Positions 18,902 through 28,899 of a DNA stretch of 64,000 nucleotides are shown here, piece by piece (position 1 is the stretch's first letter; each line of letters opens with the position of its first letter). Below the pieces are notes generated by a model that made no database searches, had not been told where the DNA came from, and saw only the letters and a program-made list of their open reading frames with translations. Origin of the DNA: Kaistella sp. 97-N-M2 (GTDB taxonomy: Bacteria > Bacteroidota > Bacteroidia > Flavobacteriales > Weeksellaceae); NCBI RefSeq assembly GCF_021513235.1, contig NZ_CP090976.1, positions 2,294,001 through 2,358,000 on the forward strand, given 5' to 3'. Made by a program: the position numbers and the translations under genes.

Positions 18902-19153
18902 ATGAATCAAATTGTTTTAATTAAAGGGATGACTTGCGGTGGTTGTGTAAAGTCTGTTGAAAAAGCACTTTCAACTATAGAAGGTGTACAGGAAGTTTCT
19001 GTAACTTTAAACCCACCTCAAGCAGATTTGCAAGCCGCCCAAACAGTTACCGATCAACAAATAAATAAAGCATTGTCTGCCGCGGGAGACTATCGCGTTG
19101 CTAGTACGGAAGACAATGAACCGAAAAAATCTGCAGGTTCATGCTGTGGCTAA
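18902..19153 (+). CDS. HMA-domain copper chaperone
   Basis: The 83-residue cytosolic protein is one heavy-metal-associated domain with the CxxC motif in KGMTCGGCVKSVEKAL, a beta-alpha-beta-beta-alpha-beta pattern, and an extra Cys-rich tail SAGSCCG. Such chaperones carry Cu(I) to CopA-type ATPases, and one is encoded 2.4 kb downstream. The C-terminal CC is unusual for CopZ and may be a second metal ligand. It is transcribed in the same direction as the rest of the block. Confidence 0.85.
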   Translation: MNQIVLIKGMTCGGCVKSVEKALSTIEGVQEVSVTLNPPQADLQAAQTVTDQQINKALSAAGDYRVASTEDNEPKKSAGSCCG

Positions 19154-19275
19154 ATACGATTTAAAATTAAAAGATAATTATAACAGCTTGATTATTACGG
19201 TAAAAAATGAGAATTATATTCATTACATTCTAAATTTAATAAAAAATAATTTTATTAAATTATTTGTAAATTATT

Positions 19276-19658
19276 ATGAAAAAGTATTTAGCAATTATGT
19301 TCACCGTTTTCTATTTTGGATTTTCATCCGGAATGGTTTATAACGTGCATTATTGCTTGGATCAAACTTTTGTTTCTTCCGCCTCTTCAACTTCTTCCAC
19401 TTTAACTTGTGCCCTTTGTGGTACCAAAAAAAGAAAGGTTGTTGTAAAAGTGAAATTAAGATTTTAAAAACAGATGTTCCGCAGAAAGCAGATATTTCAT
19501 TTATAAATGATGCGCCTGCTGTAGCAATTATTCCGCAAATATTCTATGCAGATTTCTTAACACCGGTAGAACGTAATCAATTTTCTGTTCCGCTAAATCC
19601 ACCACCGGACAGGACAGAATTACCCTTATTTATTTCTTATTGTAATTTTAGAACTTAG
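19276..19658 (+). CDS. HYC_CC_PP-type small exported protein, frame broken in a 7-A run
   Basis: Frame 1 has a signal peptide and VHYCLDQ, then CALCGTKKRK, and stops at 19467. After the A-run at 19426-19432 the other frame reads KKKGCCKSEIKILKTDV and continues to PLNPPPDRTELPLFI, stopping at 19658. Together they restore the HYC, CC and PP landmarks of the HYC_CC_PP family seen in Bacteroidota metal loci. One missing A accounts for the break. Function is unknown; conserved His and Cys suggest periplasmic metal binding. Confidence 0.65.
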
Positions 19659-19753
19659 AATAAATCCGTCATTTTTCACCTGAAAAATCGTTATTAATTG
19701 TAGCCATTTTTTTTGGAATCTTCTTTATAAAAAACAATCAAAAATTTATTACA

Positions 19754-20224
19754 ATGAAAAAATTAATTTTCACAGCATTATTCTCAGTATTTTCAACTTT
19801 TAATTTATCAGCGCAAATTTCTGACGCATCAATTTCTAAACTTTACCAAAATTATATCATCATCAAAGATGCTTTGGTAACAGACAATTCAGATGGAGCC
19901 TCCAAAGCAGCAAACGACTTTATAAAATCTGCATCTATGGTAGATTACAAAGTTATGTCGGAAGGGAATCTAGACGTTCTCCGAAAAGATGCTTCTACCA
20001 TTGCTGAAAGTAGAAGCATAGAAACTCAACGGGAATCGTTTGCAAAATTATCTGAAAATATGGTTGCAGTGGCGAAGAACTTCAAACTTTCAAACGATTC
20101 AGTTTTCGTACTTTATTGTCCAATGGCAGATGCGACTTGGTTAAGTGCAGAAAAAACGATAAAAAATCCCTTTTACGGCAAATCGATGTTGACTTGTGGA
20201 AGCGTGAAAAAGGAATTAAAATAA
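19754..20224 (+). CDS. DUF3347 periplasmic protein
   Basis: The 156-residue protein has a signal peptide (FSVFSTFNLSAQ) and a helical DUF3347 domain. It ends with LYCPMADATWLSAEKTIKNPFYGKSMLTCGSVKKELK, the same CPM-WLS-NPFYG-CG block as its two paralogues in this window. Its stop is separated by one base from the next ATG, so it is co-translated with the haem-binding protein. It probably binds or buffers copper in the periplasm; no enzyme activity is suggested. It lacks the Met/His-rich spacer of the other two. Confidence 0.75.
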   Translation: MKKLIFTALFSVFSTFNLSAQISDASISKLYQNYIIIKDALVTDNSDGASKAANDFIKSASMVDYKVMSEGNLDVLRKDASTIAESRSIETQRESFAKLSENMVAVAKNFKLSNDSVFVLYCPMADATWLSAEKTIKNPFYGKSMLTCGSVKKELK

Positions 20225-20225
20225 A

Positions 20226-20678
20226 ATGAAAATTTTCAAGATCATAGCAGTGGTTTTATTAATCGCATTTGTTGGTATACAATTTCTTCCAAAACAAATT
20301 AATCAAAGCCAAACCACTTCAAAAGCAGACTTTTTGGTTGTCAATAAGGTTCCGGCAAATATTAAAAATAAGTTGCAGACCTCCTGCTATGATTGTCACA
20401 GTAATAATTCCCGTTATCCATGGTACAACAAAATCCAGCCCGCCGCAATGTTTTTAGCAAATCATGTGAAAGATGGAAAAAAAGAACTGAATTTCAGTGA
20501 GTGGGATTCTTTATCTGTAAGACAGAAAAAAAGCAAATTGAAAGCAATAGTTAATCAGATAAGAGATGATGAAATGCCTTTGAATTCTTACACCATTATT
20601 CACAGAGATGCAAAGTTTACAAAAGCTGAAAAGCAGGAAATGATAGAATGGATGGCACAAAAAAGAGACAGTTTATAA
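20226..20678 (+). CDS. haem-binding (Haem_bd) protein
   Basis: The 150-residue protein has one N-terminal membrane anchor or signal (IIAVVLLIAFVGIQFLP) and a c-type haem motif CYDCHSNNSRYPWYNKIQP, typical of the Haem_bd domain (PF14376). Conserved EMP (DDEMPLNSY) near residue 118 may give the distal Met ligand. It sits between two DUF3347 genes with gaps of 1 and 17 bp. A role in periplasmic electron transfer linked to copper redox handling is plausible but inferred from position. Confidence 0.8.
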   Translation: MKIFKIIAVVLLIAFVGIQFLPKQINQSQTTSKADFLVVNKVPANIKNKLQTSCYDCHSNNSRYPWYNKIQPAAMFLANHVKDGKKELNFSEWDSLSVRQKKSKLKAIVNQIRDDEMPLNSYTIIHRDAKFTKAEKQEMIEWMAQKRDSL

Positions 20679-20695
20679 AATTTTAAAAAAATAAA

Positions 20696-21268
20696 ATGAA
20701 AAATTTAAAAGTAAGTATAGCAACAGTAATGTTATTCGCTATTTCTTTTGCAAACGCGCAACAGAAAAGTAAAATGGATATGAAGATGGACCACAGCAAA
20801 ATGGATATGAAAATGAGCAACGGTAAAATGATGTCTATGAAAAGCGATGCAAAAGCAGAGGCTATTTTGGGCGATTATTTTAATTTGAAAGATGCTTTGG
20901 TAGGAGACGACAGCAAGAAAGCAGGCACTGCAGGCGCTAAACTCGCCGTTTCATTAAAGTCTTTTAGCGCTTCAAAATATTCTGCAGCGGATAAAAAAGA
21001 GTTGGCAGATATTATAGATGATGCTACAGAGCACGCTGAACATATTTCAAAAAGCCCAATCGATCATCAACGTGATCACTTTAAAACATTAAGCAAAGAC
21101 ATTTCAGATCTGGTTGCAATTACTGGAACTAAAATGAAATTATACGAGCAGTTTTGCCCAATGTATCAAAAAGGAAGCACTTGGTTGAGTAAAAGCAATG
21201 AGGTTAGAAACCCATTTTATGGCAGCAAAATGCTGACATGTGGTAAAGTTCAGAGAACGATTCAGTAA
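20696..21268 (+). CDS. DUF3347 protein with Met/His-rich spacer
   Basis: The 190-residue protein has a signal peptide ([10 protein letters not shown]), a spacer of repeated [14 protein letters not shown] units (residues 24-50), and a complete DUF3347 domain. It ends [18 protein letters not shown]...[15 protein letters not shown]. The spacer resembles the Met-rich segment in the multicopper oxidase encoded 5 kb downstream, and such segments bind Cu(I) and Ag(I) in known copper proteins. It is likely a periplasmic copper-buffering protein. It is intact and is the reference for the broken paralogue at 10594. Confidence 0.8.
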   Translation: MKNLKVSIATVMLFAISFANAQQKSKMDMKMDHSKMDMKMSNGKMMSMKSDAKAEAILGDYFNLKDALVGDDSKKAGTAGAKLAVSLKSFSASKYSAADKKELADIIDDATEHAEHISKSPIDHQRDHFKTLSKDISDLVAITGTKMKLYEQFCPMYQKGSTWLSKSNEVRNPFYGSKMLTCGKVQRTIQ

Positions 21269-21317
21269 AATGTTGCGATATTGAAAAATACCTAATAATT
21301 AAAATTTAAGTCCTGAC

Positions 21318-21368
21318 GAGAGAAAAGGTTAGAATATGTAGTGAATTATTACATTACCCTTTTCTCTT
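21318..21368 (+). terminator. stem-loop terminator after DUF3347
   Basis: GAGAAAAGG pairs with CCTTTTCTC across a 25-27-nt loop, and the 3' arm is followed by TTTG. It ends the DUF3347/haem transcript or attenuates reading into the small protein at 21393. The U-tract is short, so termination may be partial. Confidence 0.5.
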
Positions 21369-21392
21369 TGTTAGGCACAAAAAAGGATTATT

Positions 21393-21530
21393 ATGAAGGA
21401 TTGCTGCAAAACAGGAAATGAAAATAATCAGAAAAAAACTGGTTTTAAAAAATGGTGGAACTACGGACTGTATATATTCATCGGTGCAATTATTATTGGA
21501 GTAATTGTACTGCAACTATTTGGGAAATAG
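21393..21530 (+). CDS. 45-residue single-span Cys-containing protein
   Basis: An ATG at 21393 opens a 45-codon frame. The N-terminus is MKDCCKTGNENNQKK, then GFKKWWNYG, then one hydrophobic span (LYIFIGAIIIGVIVLQLFG). A Shine-Dalgarno-like AAAAGGA lies just upstream. It follows the stem-loop and precedes copA by 63 bp on the same strand. The CC near the N-terminus on the probable cytosolic side suggests a copper-handling accessory of the CopA ATPase. I do not recognise the family. Confidence 0.55.
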   Translation: MKDCCKTGNENNQKKTGFKKWWNYGLYIFIGAIIIGVIVLQLFGK

Positions 21531-21593
21531 GATCCCAAACAAATCGGTATTTGATAAAATTCGGTAAATTAAAAATTTAAGTAAAGTAAAATT

Positions 21594-24098
21594 ATGAAAC
21601 ACACCTATCATATTCACGGGATGACCTGTGACGGTTGCCGGAAACACGTAGAAGAAACACTTTCAAAAATTGAAGGCGTTTCAAAAGTAACGGTTGATCT
21701 CTCGAAAGAGGAAGCAGTTATTGAAACAGATGGTCATTTGCACATTGAAAAATATCAGGAAGCCTTGAAAAAAGATGGTGGAACATACAGTATTCATAAT
21801 ATAGGTGATCTGCCAAAAGCAGAGGCAGAAACCAAGAAAAAAGAAATTAAAAAAGTAAAAGGTAACGGTACTTTTTACTGCCCAATGCATTGTGAAGGTG
21901 AAAAAACGTACGACAAAGCAGGCGATTGTCCCGTCTGCGGAATGGATCTGGTAGAAGAACAAAAATTAAGCAACTCGAATTCGGAACAATGGACTTGTCC
22001 AATGCACCCCGAAATAATCAGAGATAAACCTGGCGCCTGTCCTATTTGTGGGATGGATCTGGTGTCGATGGAACCTGATATTTCAGCGGAAGAAAAAACC
22101 TATAAAAAATTACTAAAGAAATTATGGATTGCCGTAATTTTTACTTTACCCATTGTTTTAATAGCAATGAGTGAAATGATTCCAAACAATCCATTATATA
22201 ATTTGATGGAACAAAAATACTGGAACTGGGTTCAGTTCGTTCTATCGATTCCGGTTGTGTTTTATGCGACCTGGATGTTTTTTGAACGTGCCTATAAAAG
22301 TATTAAAACATGGAATCTCAATATGTTTACGTTGATAGGAATTGGTGCGGGAGCCGCTTTCCTTTTCAGTGTTTTCGGAATGTTTTTTCCGGATATTTTT
22401 CCAAAACAATTTAAATCGCACACCGGAGCAGTTCATGTATATTTTGAGGCTGCCACGGTAATTTTGACTTTAGTGCTACTGGGACAGGTATTGGAAGCCA
22501 GAGCACACAGCAAAACAAATTCTGCAGTTAAAGAATTATTAAAACTCGCGCCAAACCGAGCCATCAGAGTTAAAGACGGCATTGAAGAAGAAGTGACTAT
22601 TGAACAAATCGTCATAGGTGACATTCTGCGTGTAAAACCTGGCGAAAAAATTCCAGTAGATGGTGCAATTACAGAAGGCGAAACCTCTGTAGATGAATCA
22701 ATGATTACGGGAGAACCGATTCCTGTAACCAAAACAATAGACGATAAAGTAAGCAGTGGAACCATCAACGGTAACCAATCGTTTTTAATGAAAGCGGAGA
22801 AAGTGGGTTCAGATACTTTGCTCTCTCAAATTGTGGAAATGGTCAATAACGCCAGTCGCAGTCGGGCACCAATTCAGAAATTAGCCGATACGGTGTCGGG
22901 TTATTTTGTGCCAATTGTTGTACTTATTTCTGTTATTACATTCATCGTGTGGGCAGTCTTTGGACCACAACCGGTTTATGTTTATGCTTTTGTAAATGCA
23001 CTTGCTGTTCTTATTATTGCTTGCCCATGTGCTTTAGGATTAGCAACACCAATGTCTGTAATGGTCGGTGTTGGTAAAGGTGCTCAAAATGGGGTACTTA
23101 TAAAAAACGCCGAAGCCTTGGAAAAAATGGATAAGGTCGATACTTTAATTATCGATAAAACAGGAACTATTACGGAGGGAAAACCAACCGTTGAAAAAAT
23201 TGGAGTTTTCGGAGATCGGCTTACAGAAAAAGAAGTTCTACAGTTCATTGTTTCTTTAAATAAAATGAGCGAACATCCATTAGCAGAGGCTACCGTAAAA
23301 TATGGGAAAGAACAAAATATAGAAATTGTAAATGCTGAAAATTTCAGTGCAGTCACAGGAAAAGGTGTTGAGGGAAAGGTCAACGGAAAAAAAATTGATC
23401 TGGGTAATGCCAAAATGATGGAATATGCCAAAGCTGAAATCACCTCTTTGATGGAAACCGAAGTGCAAAATTTTCAAAAACAGGGAAAAACTGTTTCTTT
23501 CTTATCTGTAGAGGGAAAAGTTTCGGGATATGTGGTTATTAGTGACAAAATAAAACCGACCAGTGCAAAAGCAATTAAAGCATTACAGGAAAAAGGTATT
23601 GATGTTATCATGCTTACAGGAGACAATCACGATACTGCACAGGCGGTTGCCAAAGAACTCAATCTTGTTCATTTTAAAGCTGGAATGCTACCCGAAAATA
23701 AACTGCAGGAAGTAGAAAAACTTCAGAAAAGTGGAAAGATCGTAGCAATGGCTGGAGATGGAATTAACGATGCACCTGCGTTGGCAAAAAGTGATGTCGG
23801 AATCGCGATGGGAACCGGAACTGATGTTGCGATTGAAAGCGCAATGATCACTTTGGTACAGGGTGACTTGCACGGAATTGTAAAAGCAAGAAACCTAAGC
23901 GATGCTGTTATGAAGAATATCAAGCAAAACTTATTTTTCGCTTTAGCTTATAATATTTTAGGAATTCCAATTGCAGCAGGCGTTTTGTTTCCTGTTTTTG
24001 GAATCCTTTTATCACCGATGATTGCAGCCTTGGCTATGAGTTTTAGTTCCGTGTCTGTGATCGGTAATTCATTACGTTTAAAAAATATTAACATTTAA
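21594..24098 (+). CDS. copA: CopA-type Cu(I)-exporting P1B ATPase
   Basis: The 834-residue ATPase starts with an HMA domain ([10 protein letters not shown], Cys12/Cys15). Two zinc-ribbon-like metal domains follow (YCPMHCEGE...[17 protein letters not shown]...CPICGMDL, residues 93-160). Then come eight TM helices, the CPC motif in [13 protein letters not shown] (about 477-479), phosphorylated Asp in DKTGTITEG (about 520) and [16 protein letters not shown]. It exports cytosolic Cu(I)/Ag(I) to the periplasm using ATP. It is intact and is followed at 10 bp by the DUF305 gene. The pair of HMBD domains beside the HMA is longer than in typical CopA. Confidence 0.93.
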   Translation: MKHTYHIHGMTCDGCRKHVEETLSKIEGVSKVTVDLSKEEAVIETDGHLHIEKYQEALKKDGGTYSIHNIGDLPKAEAETKKKEIKKVKGNGTFYCPMHCEGEKTYDKAGDCPVCGMDLVEEQKLSNSNSEQWTCPMHPEIIRDKPGACPICGMDLVSMEPDISAEEKTYKKLLKKLWIAVIFTLPIVLIAMSEMIPNNPLYNLMEQKYWNWVQFVLSIPVVFYATWMFFERAYKSIKTWNLNMFTLIGIGAGAAFLFSVFGMFFPDIFPKQFKSHTGAVHVYFEAATVILTLVLLGQVLEARAHSKTNSAVKELLKLAPNRAIRVKDGIEEEVTIEQIVIGDILRVKPGEKIPVDGAITEGETSVDESMITGEPIPVTKTIDDKVSSGTINGNQSFLMKAEKVGSDTLLSQIVEMVNNASRSRAPIQKLADTVSGYFVPIVVLISVITFIVWAVFGPQPVYVYAFVNALAVLIIACPCALGLATPMSVMVGVGKGAQNGVLIKNAEALEKMDKVDTLIIDKTGTITEGKPTVEKIGVFGDRLTEKEVLQFIVSLNKMSEHPLAEATVKYGKEQNIEIVNAENFSAVTGKGVEGKVNGKKIDLGNAKMMEYAKAEITSLMETEVQNFQKQGKTVSFLSVEGKVSGYVVISDKIKPTSAKAIKALQEKGIDVIMLTGDNHDTAQAVAKELNLVHFKAGMLPENKLQEVEKLQKSGKIVAMAGDGINDAPALAKSDVGIAMGTGTDVAIESAMITLVQGDLHGIVKARNLSDAVMKNIKQNLFFALAYNILGIPIAAGVLFPVFGILLSPMIAALAMSFSSVSVIGNSLRLKNINI

Positions 24099-24108
24099 AA
24101 ATAAATTG

Positions 24109-24591
24109 ATGGAAAATTCAATGGATCACTCAAAAAGTAACGTTTACACCAAATTTGTTTTAATGCTTGCGGCCTCATTTGTAGCGATGTACATAACCAT
24201 GTATCTCAATACCTATGAACTAGATCACGTTTATTTCAGCATGACCAGATTTTATATGGTATGTCTTGGAATCTCTACGATGGCTTTGATCATGTTTTTC
24301 TTTATGCGCAAAATGTATCAAAATAAGCAGAAAAACCTGGGAATAATAGTGGGAAGTATAGGATTATTTTTCGTTGCACTCGGTTTGGTTCGTACGCAAA
24401 GTCCCATTGTTGGCGATGTTCTTTGGATGAAAGGAATGATTCCTCACCATTCCATCGCCATTTTAACAAGTGAAAGAGCCGACATTAAAGACCCCGAAGT
24501 AAAAAAATTAGCTGAAAGTATCATTTCTGCGCAAAGAAAAGAAATAGAAGAAATGAAAACAATGATAAAAAGATTAGAAAATGAAAAATAA
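24109..24591 (+). CDS. DUF305 membrane protein
   Basis: The ATG at 24109 is preferred over the TTG at 24106. The 160-residue protein has three hydrophobic spans (LMLAASFVAMYITMYL; FYMVCLGISTMALIMFFFM; LGIIVGSIGLFFVALGL) and a DUF305 end with MIPHHSIAIL and a helical QRKEIEEMKTMIKRLE. DUF305 is a ferritin-like four-helix family common in copper islands, with His/Met residues that may bind copper. The gene overlaps the oxidase start by 11 bp, so the products are probably made together. Confidence 0.75.
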   Translation: MENSMDHSKSNVYTKFVLMLAASFVAMYITMYLNTYELDHVYFSMTRFYMVCLGISTMALIMFFFMRKMYQNKQKNLGIIVGSIGLFFVALGLVRTQSPIVGDVLWMKGMIPHHSIAILTSERADIKDPEVKKLAESIISAQRKEIEEMKTMIKRLENEK

Positions 24592-27082
24592 AATACCCAA
24601 CTTTTTAAAATTTTTCGCACTGCTGTTTATTGCGGTTTCGGCCCAGGGATTTTCTCAGGACCACAACATGCACATGGAGAAAAAAGAGACTGCAAAAGAA
24701 GATGGCAGTGGTAAAATTTCTTTTGGTGGAAAAACAGTGCGCTACGATTTATATGTAAAAGATACGCTCGTAAATTTCACCGGTAAACCAGCGAGAGCAA
24801 TTGCCATCAATGGAAAGTTAATGGCGCCAACTTTATATTTTACAGAAGGTGATACCGCAGAGATTTACCTGCACAATCAGTTGAAAGAAAATACAGGTCT
24901 TCATTGGCACGGTGTGATTCTACCCAATGAAATGGATGGGGTTCCTTATTTAACTACGAAAGAAGTTAAGCCCGGCGAAACGCATCTTTACAAATTCCGT
25001 ATTTCTCAAAATGGTACTTATTGGTATCATTCTCATGAGGGAACTCAGGAACAGATCGGGATGAATGGGATTTTGGTTTTTAATAAAAGAGATAGTCAGC
25101 CAAGTAAAAAGTTTGCAGCAGATATTCCCGTTCTTTTAGGTGAATGGACAGATGAAAATCCGAAACAGATCATGCGAAGATTGCACATGGATCGGGGAGA
25201 TTATTGGGCCATAAAAAAAGGAACCGTTCAAAGTTATTCCGAAGCCATTGGAAAAGGACATTTCGGAACCAAACTTTTGAATGAATGGAAGCGAATGGAA
25301 GCCATGGATGTAAGTGACGTTTATTACAATAATTTCCTTATTAATGGTGAGATTTCTTCAAATTACAAAGATCTAAAAGCCGGAGATAAAGTCAGGCTTC
25401 GAGTAGCAAATGGTGCATCTTCCTCTTATTTTTGGCTAAATTATGGTGGTGGAAAAATTACCGTTATTGGAACTGATGGTAATGAGGTAGAACCTGTAGA
25501 AGTAGACCGTCTCATTGTTGGCGTTTCCGAATCTTATGATATAGAAGTGACGATACCGGAAAATAAAAGTTTTGAATTTCGTGCAACCTCGGAAGACCGA
25601 CAAGGTCATGCTTCACTTTATTTGGGAGACGGCGAAAAAGTAGACGCACCAAACTTACCGAAACTGATGCTGTTCGAAGGCATGAAAATGATGAACGACA
25701 TGATGTTGATGAGTGGAGACATGAAACCGATGAGCATGACGATGGGCAATCAGGTGATGGATTTGAACGAAGTAATGTATCCGGAATTATCAGAAAGCCA
25801 ACGCATGAAAACCATGCAGCACATGATGGAAATGATGGGGACTAAATCCGACATGAAGATGGAAGGTGGCAAAATGGACATGAAATCCGACATGAAAATG
25901 AAGGATGGTAAAATGGAAATGGATCACGGTAAAATGGATATGAAATCGGACATGAAAATGGATCATGGTAAAATGGAAATGGATGACAGCAAAATGGATA
26001 TGAAATCTGACGTGAAAATGGATGATGGTAAGATGGAAATGGATCACAGCAAGATGGCCATGGAATCTTCCGAAGAAAAAACCATCAAAAGGCTCAATTA
26101 TAACATGTTGAAATCTCCGTTCACAACTATTTTACCTACTGATAATGTAAAGGAATTGAAATTCACTTTGGAAGGTAATATGCGTAATTATCTGTGGACT
26201 TTAGATAATAAAACGGTCGCTGAAAGTGATAAAATTTTAATTAAAAAAGGTCAGGTCGTGAGAATTACCATGTACAATAATTCCATGATGCGCCATCCAA
26301 TGCATCTTCACGGTCATGATTTTCGTGTAGTGAACGCTAAAGGGGAATATGCACCTTTAAAAAATGTAATTGACATTGCACCAATGGAAACTGTGACGAT
26401 CGAATTTGCCGCAAATCAGGACGGAGACTGGTTTTTCCACTGTCATATTTTATATCACATGATGAGTGGAATGGGAAGAGTTTTCAGTTATGAAAATTCA
26501 GCACCAAACCCACAATTACCGAATAAAGAAGCATCATACAAACAGTTTCTAAACAAGAACCGAATGATTAATACTACTGCAATGTTGGATGTAGCGTCTA
26601 ATAAATTTCATTTTGAAAACATGACGATGTTAGGAGCGAGATGGTTGAATGTGAATGAATTACACAGTAATTATGATTTTACACATTACGAAGGAAGTGT
26701 AAAAGTGGGTCGGTTTTTAGGAAAATATCAATGGGCAATGCCTTATGTCGGTTTTAGAAGTAACAAAAATCATGATATGGCAAAAACCTGGTTCGGGCAA
26801 AATGTAATGCCCCAGAATCAAAATGTAGCCATTGCCGGTATTCGTTATCTTTTACCAATGCTAATAACAGCAGACGCAAACGTTGACCAAAATGGAAAAG
26901 TGCGATTAGAACTGGGGAGAGAAGGAATTAAAATATCACCCAGAATTCGAGGAAATTTTGCCGTTAATTCAGACAAAGAATTTGACTTTGGATTAAAATA
27001 CATTCTTCAGAAATGGGTTTCAGTGTCGACAAATTACGACAGTGAATATGGATTTGGAGCGGGTTTAACCTTCATGTATTAG
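24581..27082 (+). CDS. multicopper oxidase with Met-rich segment and C-terminal outer-membrane barrel
   Basis: The 833-residue protein has a signal peptide (FIAVSAQGFSQ) and three cupredoxin domains. Copper ligands are in LHWHGVILP, YWYHSHEG, HPMHLHGHDF and HCHILYHMMSGMGRV. A segment at about residues 365-495 repeats KMDMKSDMKMDHGK-like units, a Cu(I)-binding pattern as in PcoA/CopA oxidases. The last 190 residues (WLNVNEL...YGFGAGLTFMY) resemble a CopB-type beta-barrel ending in an aromatic, so periplasmic Cu(I) oxidase and outer-membrane module are on one chain. It is the last gene of the copper block. Confidence 0.85.
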   Translation: MKNKIPNFLKFFALLFIAVSAQGFSQDHNMHMEKKETAKEDGSGKISFGGKTVRYDLYVKDTLVNFTGKPARAIAINGKLMAPTLYFTEGDTAEIYLHNQLKENTGLHWHGVILPNEMDGVPYLTTKEVKPGETHLYKFRISQNGTYWYHSHEGTQEQIGMNGILVFNKRDSQPSKKFAADIPVLLGEWTDENPKQIMRRLHMDRGDYWAIKKGTVQSYSEAIGKGHFGTKLLNEWKRMEAMDVSDVYYNNFLINGEISSNYKDLKAGDKVRLRVANGASSSYFWLNYGGGKITVIGTDGNEVEPVEVDRLIVGVSESYDIEVTIPENKSFEFRATSEDRQGHASLYLGDGEKVDAPNLPKLMLFEGMKMMNDMMLMSGDMKPMSMTMGNQVMDLNEVMYPELSESQRMKTMQHMMEMMGTKSDMKMEGGKMDMKSDMKMKDGKMEMDHGKMDMKSDMKMDHGKMEMDDSKMDMKSDVKMDDGKMEMDHSKMAMESSEEKTIKRLNYNMLKSPFTTILPTDNVKELKFTLEGNMRNYLWTLDNKTVAESDKILIKKGQVVRITMYNNSMMRHPMHLHGHDFRVVNAKGEYAPLKNVIDIAPMETVTIEFAANQDGDWFFHCHILYHMMSGMGRVFSYENSAPNPQLPNKEASYKQFLNKNRMINTTAMLDVASNKFHFENMTMLGARWLNVNELHSNYDFTHYEGSVKVGRFLGKYQWAMPYVGFRSNKNHDMAKTWFGQNVMPQNQNVAIAGIRYLLPMLITADANVDQNGKVRLELGREGIKISPRIRGNFAVNSDKEFDFGLKYILQKWVSVSTNYDSEYGFGAGLTFMY

Positions 27083-27109
27083 AGATAAAAAATATCCAAT
27101 AAAATTTTC

Positions 27110-27147
27110 AAATCCGTCTCCTTTTTAAAAGTGGGACGGATTTTATT
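27110..27147 (+). terminator. rho-independent terminator of the copper block
   Basis: AAATCCGTCTCC pairs with GGGACGGATTT around a short A/T loop and is followed by TTATTTC. It lies 28 bp after the oxidase stop. Confidence 0.7.
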
Positions 27148-27367
27148 TCTAATGTTTTTGTATTACTTAAGAAATTATAAAAATATAAAGGCTTGAGGTG
27201 AAGTAAAATTGGGTGCAAAATTGTTATTAAGACGCTATGAAAACTTTTGAGGGCATTAATTACATTATAATATGAACTTAAAAAAAATTGCAAACAGAGC
27301 GCTTATACATTACAACCGACAAATTAATCTAAATGACTAAAAATCAATTACAATAAACAATAACACT

Positions 27368-27616
27368 ATGGAAGATTCTAACCACAGCAAGCCCATTATT
27401 TATTGGTGTAATGGCGTAAATTGTAGGAAGAAAAAGGGGAAACTTTTAGATTTCTATGTAAAGAAATATAATTTGAAAAATAAAATCGAAATTGAAAAAA
27501 TGGATTGTAATAATAGATGCCAACAAGCTCCCGTTCATCATCTTCATCCAGAAGATATATGGTTTTCGGAGAAAGATTTGGGAACAATCATCAAAAGGAA
27601 TATTTTAAATAAATAA
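27368..27616 (+). CDS. small thioredoxin-like [2Fe-2S] ferredoxin-type protein
   Basis: The 82-residue protein has four Cys in the spacing of thioredoxin-like [2Fe-2S] proteins: WCNGVNCRKKKG near the N-terminus and DCNNRCQQAPV at about residues 47-57. No signal peptide is present, so it is cytosolic. It lies alone between the copper terminator and the arsenic operon. The family call is from the Cys pattern, and partner and reaction are unknown. Confidence 0.6.
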   Translation: MEDSNHSKPIIYWCNGVNCRKKKGKLLDFYVKKYNLKNKIEIEKMDCNNRCQQAPVHHLHPEDIWFSEKDLGTIIKRNILNK

Positions 27617-27849
27617 AATTTTCTCGTCTTTTTTTCCAAGAGACTTAATGTATCGTAAGAAGATTTTAGTTCCTGAAGGTGATGCTGAACAATTGTCGTC
27701 TGTGAATGGTAATAATTTGATATTGTGGACTCCAGTTGTATAATTAATTCATTCATTATAGATTGGCCTTTAATTGCGGTTTATTCTTTTTCTGAAATAG
27801 AAAATTTATCTACTAATGATTATGATGCAGTTCTCTAAACTCTGCAGAA

Positions 27850-28896
27850 CTAAATATTATTTTTTGCGAAATATTTTTGCCGCAACCAGAATGAAACCCG
27901 AACCAATAAAATCAGTGCTGGAACTTCGACTAAAGGACCAATTACGCCTGCAAACGCTTGTCCCGAATTTAGCCCAAAAACTGCAATTGCAACTGCAATC
28001 GCCAATTCAAAATTATTCCCTGCTGCTGTAAATGCCACCGCTGTCGTTTTGTCATATTCTGCTCCTGATGCTTTGGTAACGAAAAATCCAATGATAAACA
28101 TTAACGTAAAATATATTAATAATGGAATTGCAATAATCACAACGTCCATTGGTATTTTCACAATCAATTCTCCTTTTAGCGAGAACATTACTACAATGGT
28201 AAATAAAAGCGCAATTAAAGTTATGGGCGAAATTGTCGGAATGAATTTGTTGGTATACCATTCTTCGCCTTTTATTTTTACTAAAATAAGTCTGCTTAAA
28301 ATTCCCATTACAAACGGAATACCTAAATAAATGGCGACACTTTCTGCAATAGTTCCGATTGAAATATCCACAATTGCACCATCAAAACCGAAATATGGAG
28401 GTAGAACTGTGATAAAAATCCAGGCATAAAAACTATAGGCAAAAACTTGAAAAATACTATTTAAAGCGACTAAACCTGCTCCATATTCGCTACTTCCTTC
28501 TGCAAGGTCGTTCCAAACCAAGACCATTGCTATGCAACGAGCCAAACCAATTAAAATAAGACCAACCATATATTCGGGATAATCTCGCAAAAATGTAATT
28601 GCTAAAACAAACATTAAAACGGGACCAATTATCCAATTAAGAATGAGCGAAATAGAAAGGATTTTTGTGTTTCTGAAAACCTTTGGCAATAATGAATAAT
28701 TGACTTTTGCCAATGGTGGATACATCATCAAAATCAAACCGATTGCAATCGGAATATTTGTAGTTCCGCTACTAAATGAATTGATGATGTTTGGAAATGT
28801 TGGAATAAAATACCCAAGTCCAACTCCTATTGCCATTGCGACAAATATCCAAAGCGTTAGATTTCTATTTAGAAAACTTAATTTTTTTGAAGCCAT
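27850..28896 (-). CDS. acr3: ACR3-family arsenite efflux permease
   Basis: The 348-residue protein has ten predicted TM helices, within the ACR3/BASS fold. It shows the conserved [15 protein letters not shown] segment with the Cys needed for As(III) recognition, and [20 protein letters not shown] in the helix-break region. It exports arsenite using the proton gradient. It is the last gene of the minus-strand ars operon, with a 3-bp gap to the reductase. Confidence 0.92.
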   Translation of the reverse strand: MASKKLSFLNRNLTLWIFVAMAIGVGLGYFIPTFPNIINSFSSGTTNIPIAIGLILMMYPPLAKVNYSLLPKVFRNTKILSISLILNWIIGPVLMFVLAITFLRDYPEYMVGLILIGLARCIAMVLVWNDLAEGSSEYGAGLVALNSIFQVFAYSFYAWIFITVLPPYFGFDGAIVDISIGTIAESVAIYLGIPFVMGILSRLILVKIKGEEWYTNKFIPTISPITLIALLFTIVVMFSLKGELIVKIPMDVVIIAIPLLIYFTLMFIIGFFVTKASGAEYDKTTAVAFTAAGNNFELAIAVAIAVFGLNSGQAFAGVIGPLVEVPALILLVRVSFWLRQKYFAKNNI

Positions 28897-28899
28897 TTT

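Noticed and set aside
25790-26047. His-rich minus-strand reading frame inside the multicopper oxidase
   Set aside because: It is the complement of the Met/Asp/Lys repeat segment of the oxidase, and the His codons come from ATG/GAT repeats read backwards.
25850-26060. Short repeated units that could suggest a CRISPR-like array
   Set aside because: The repeats stay in frame, have no spacers of constant length and encode the Met-rich copper segment.
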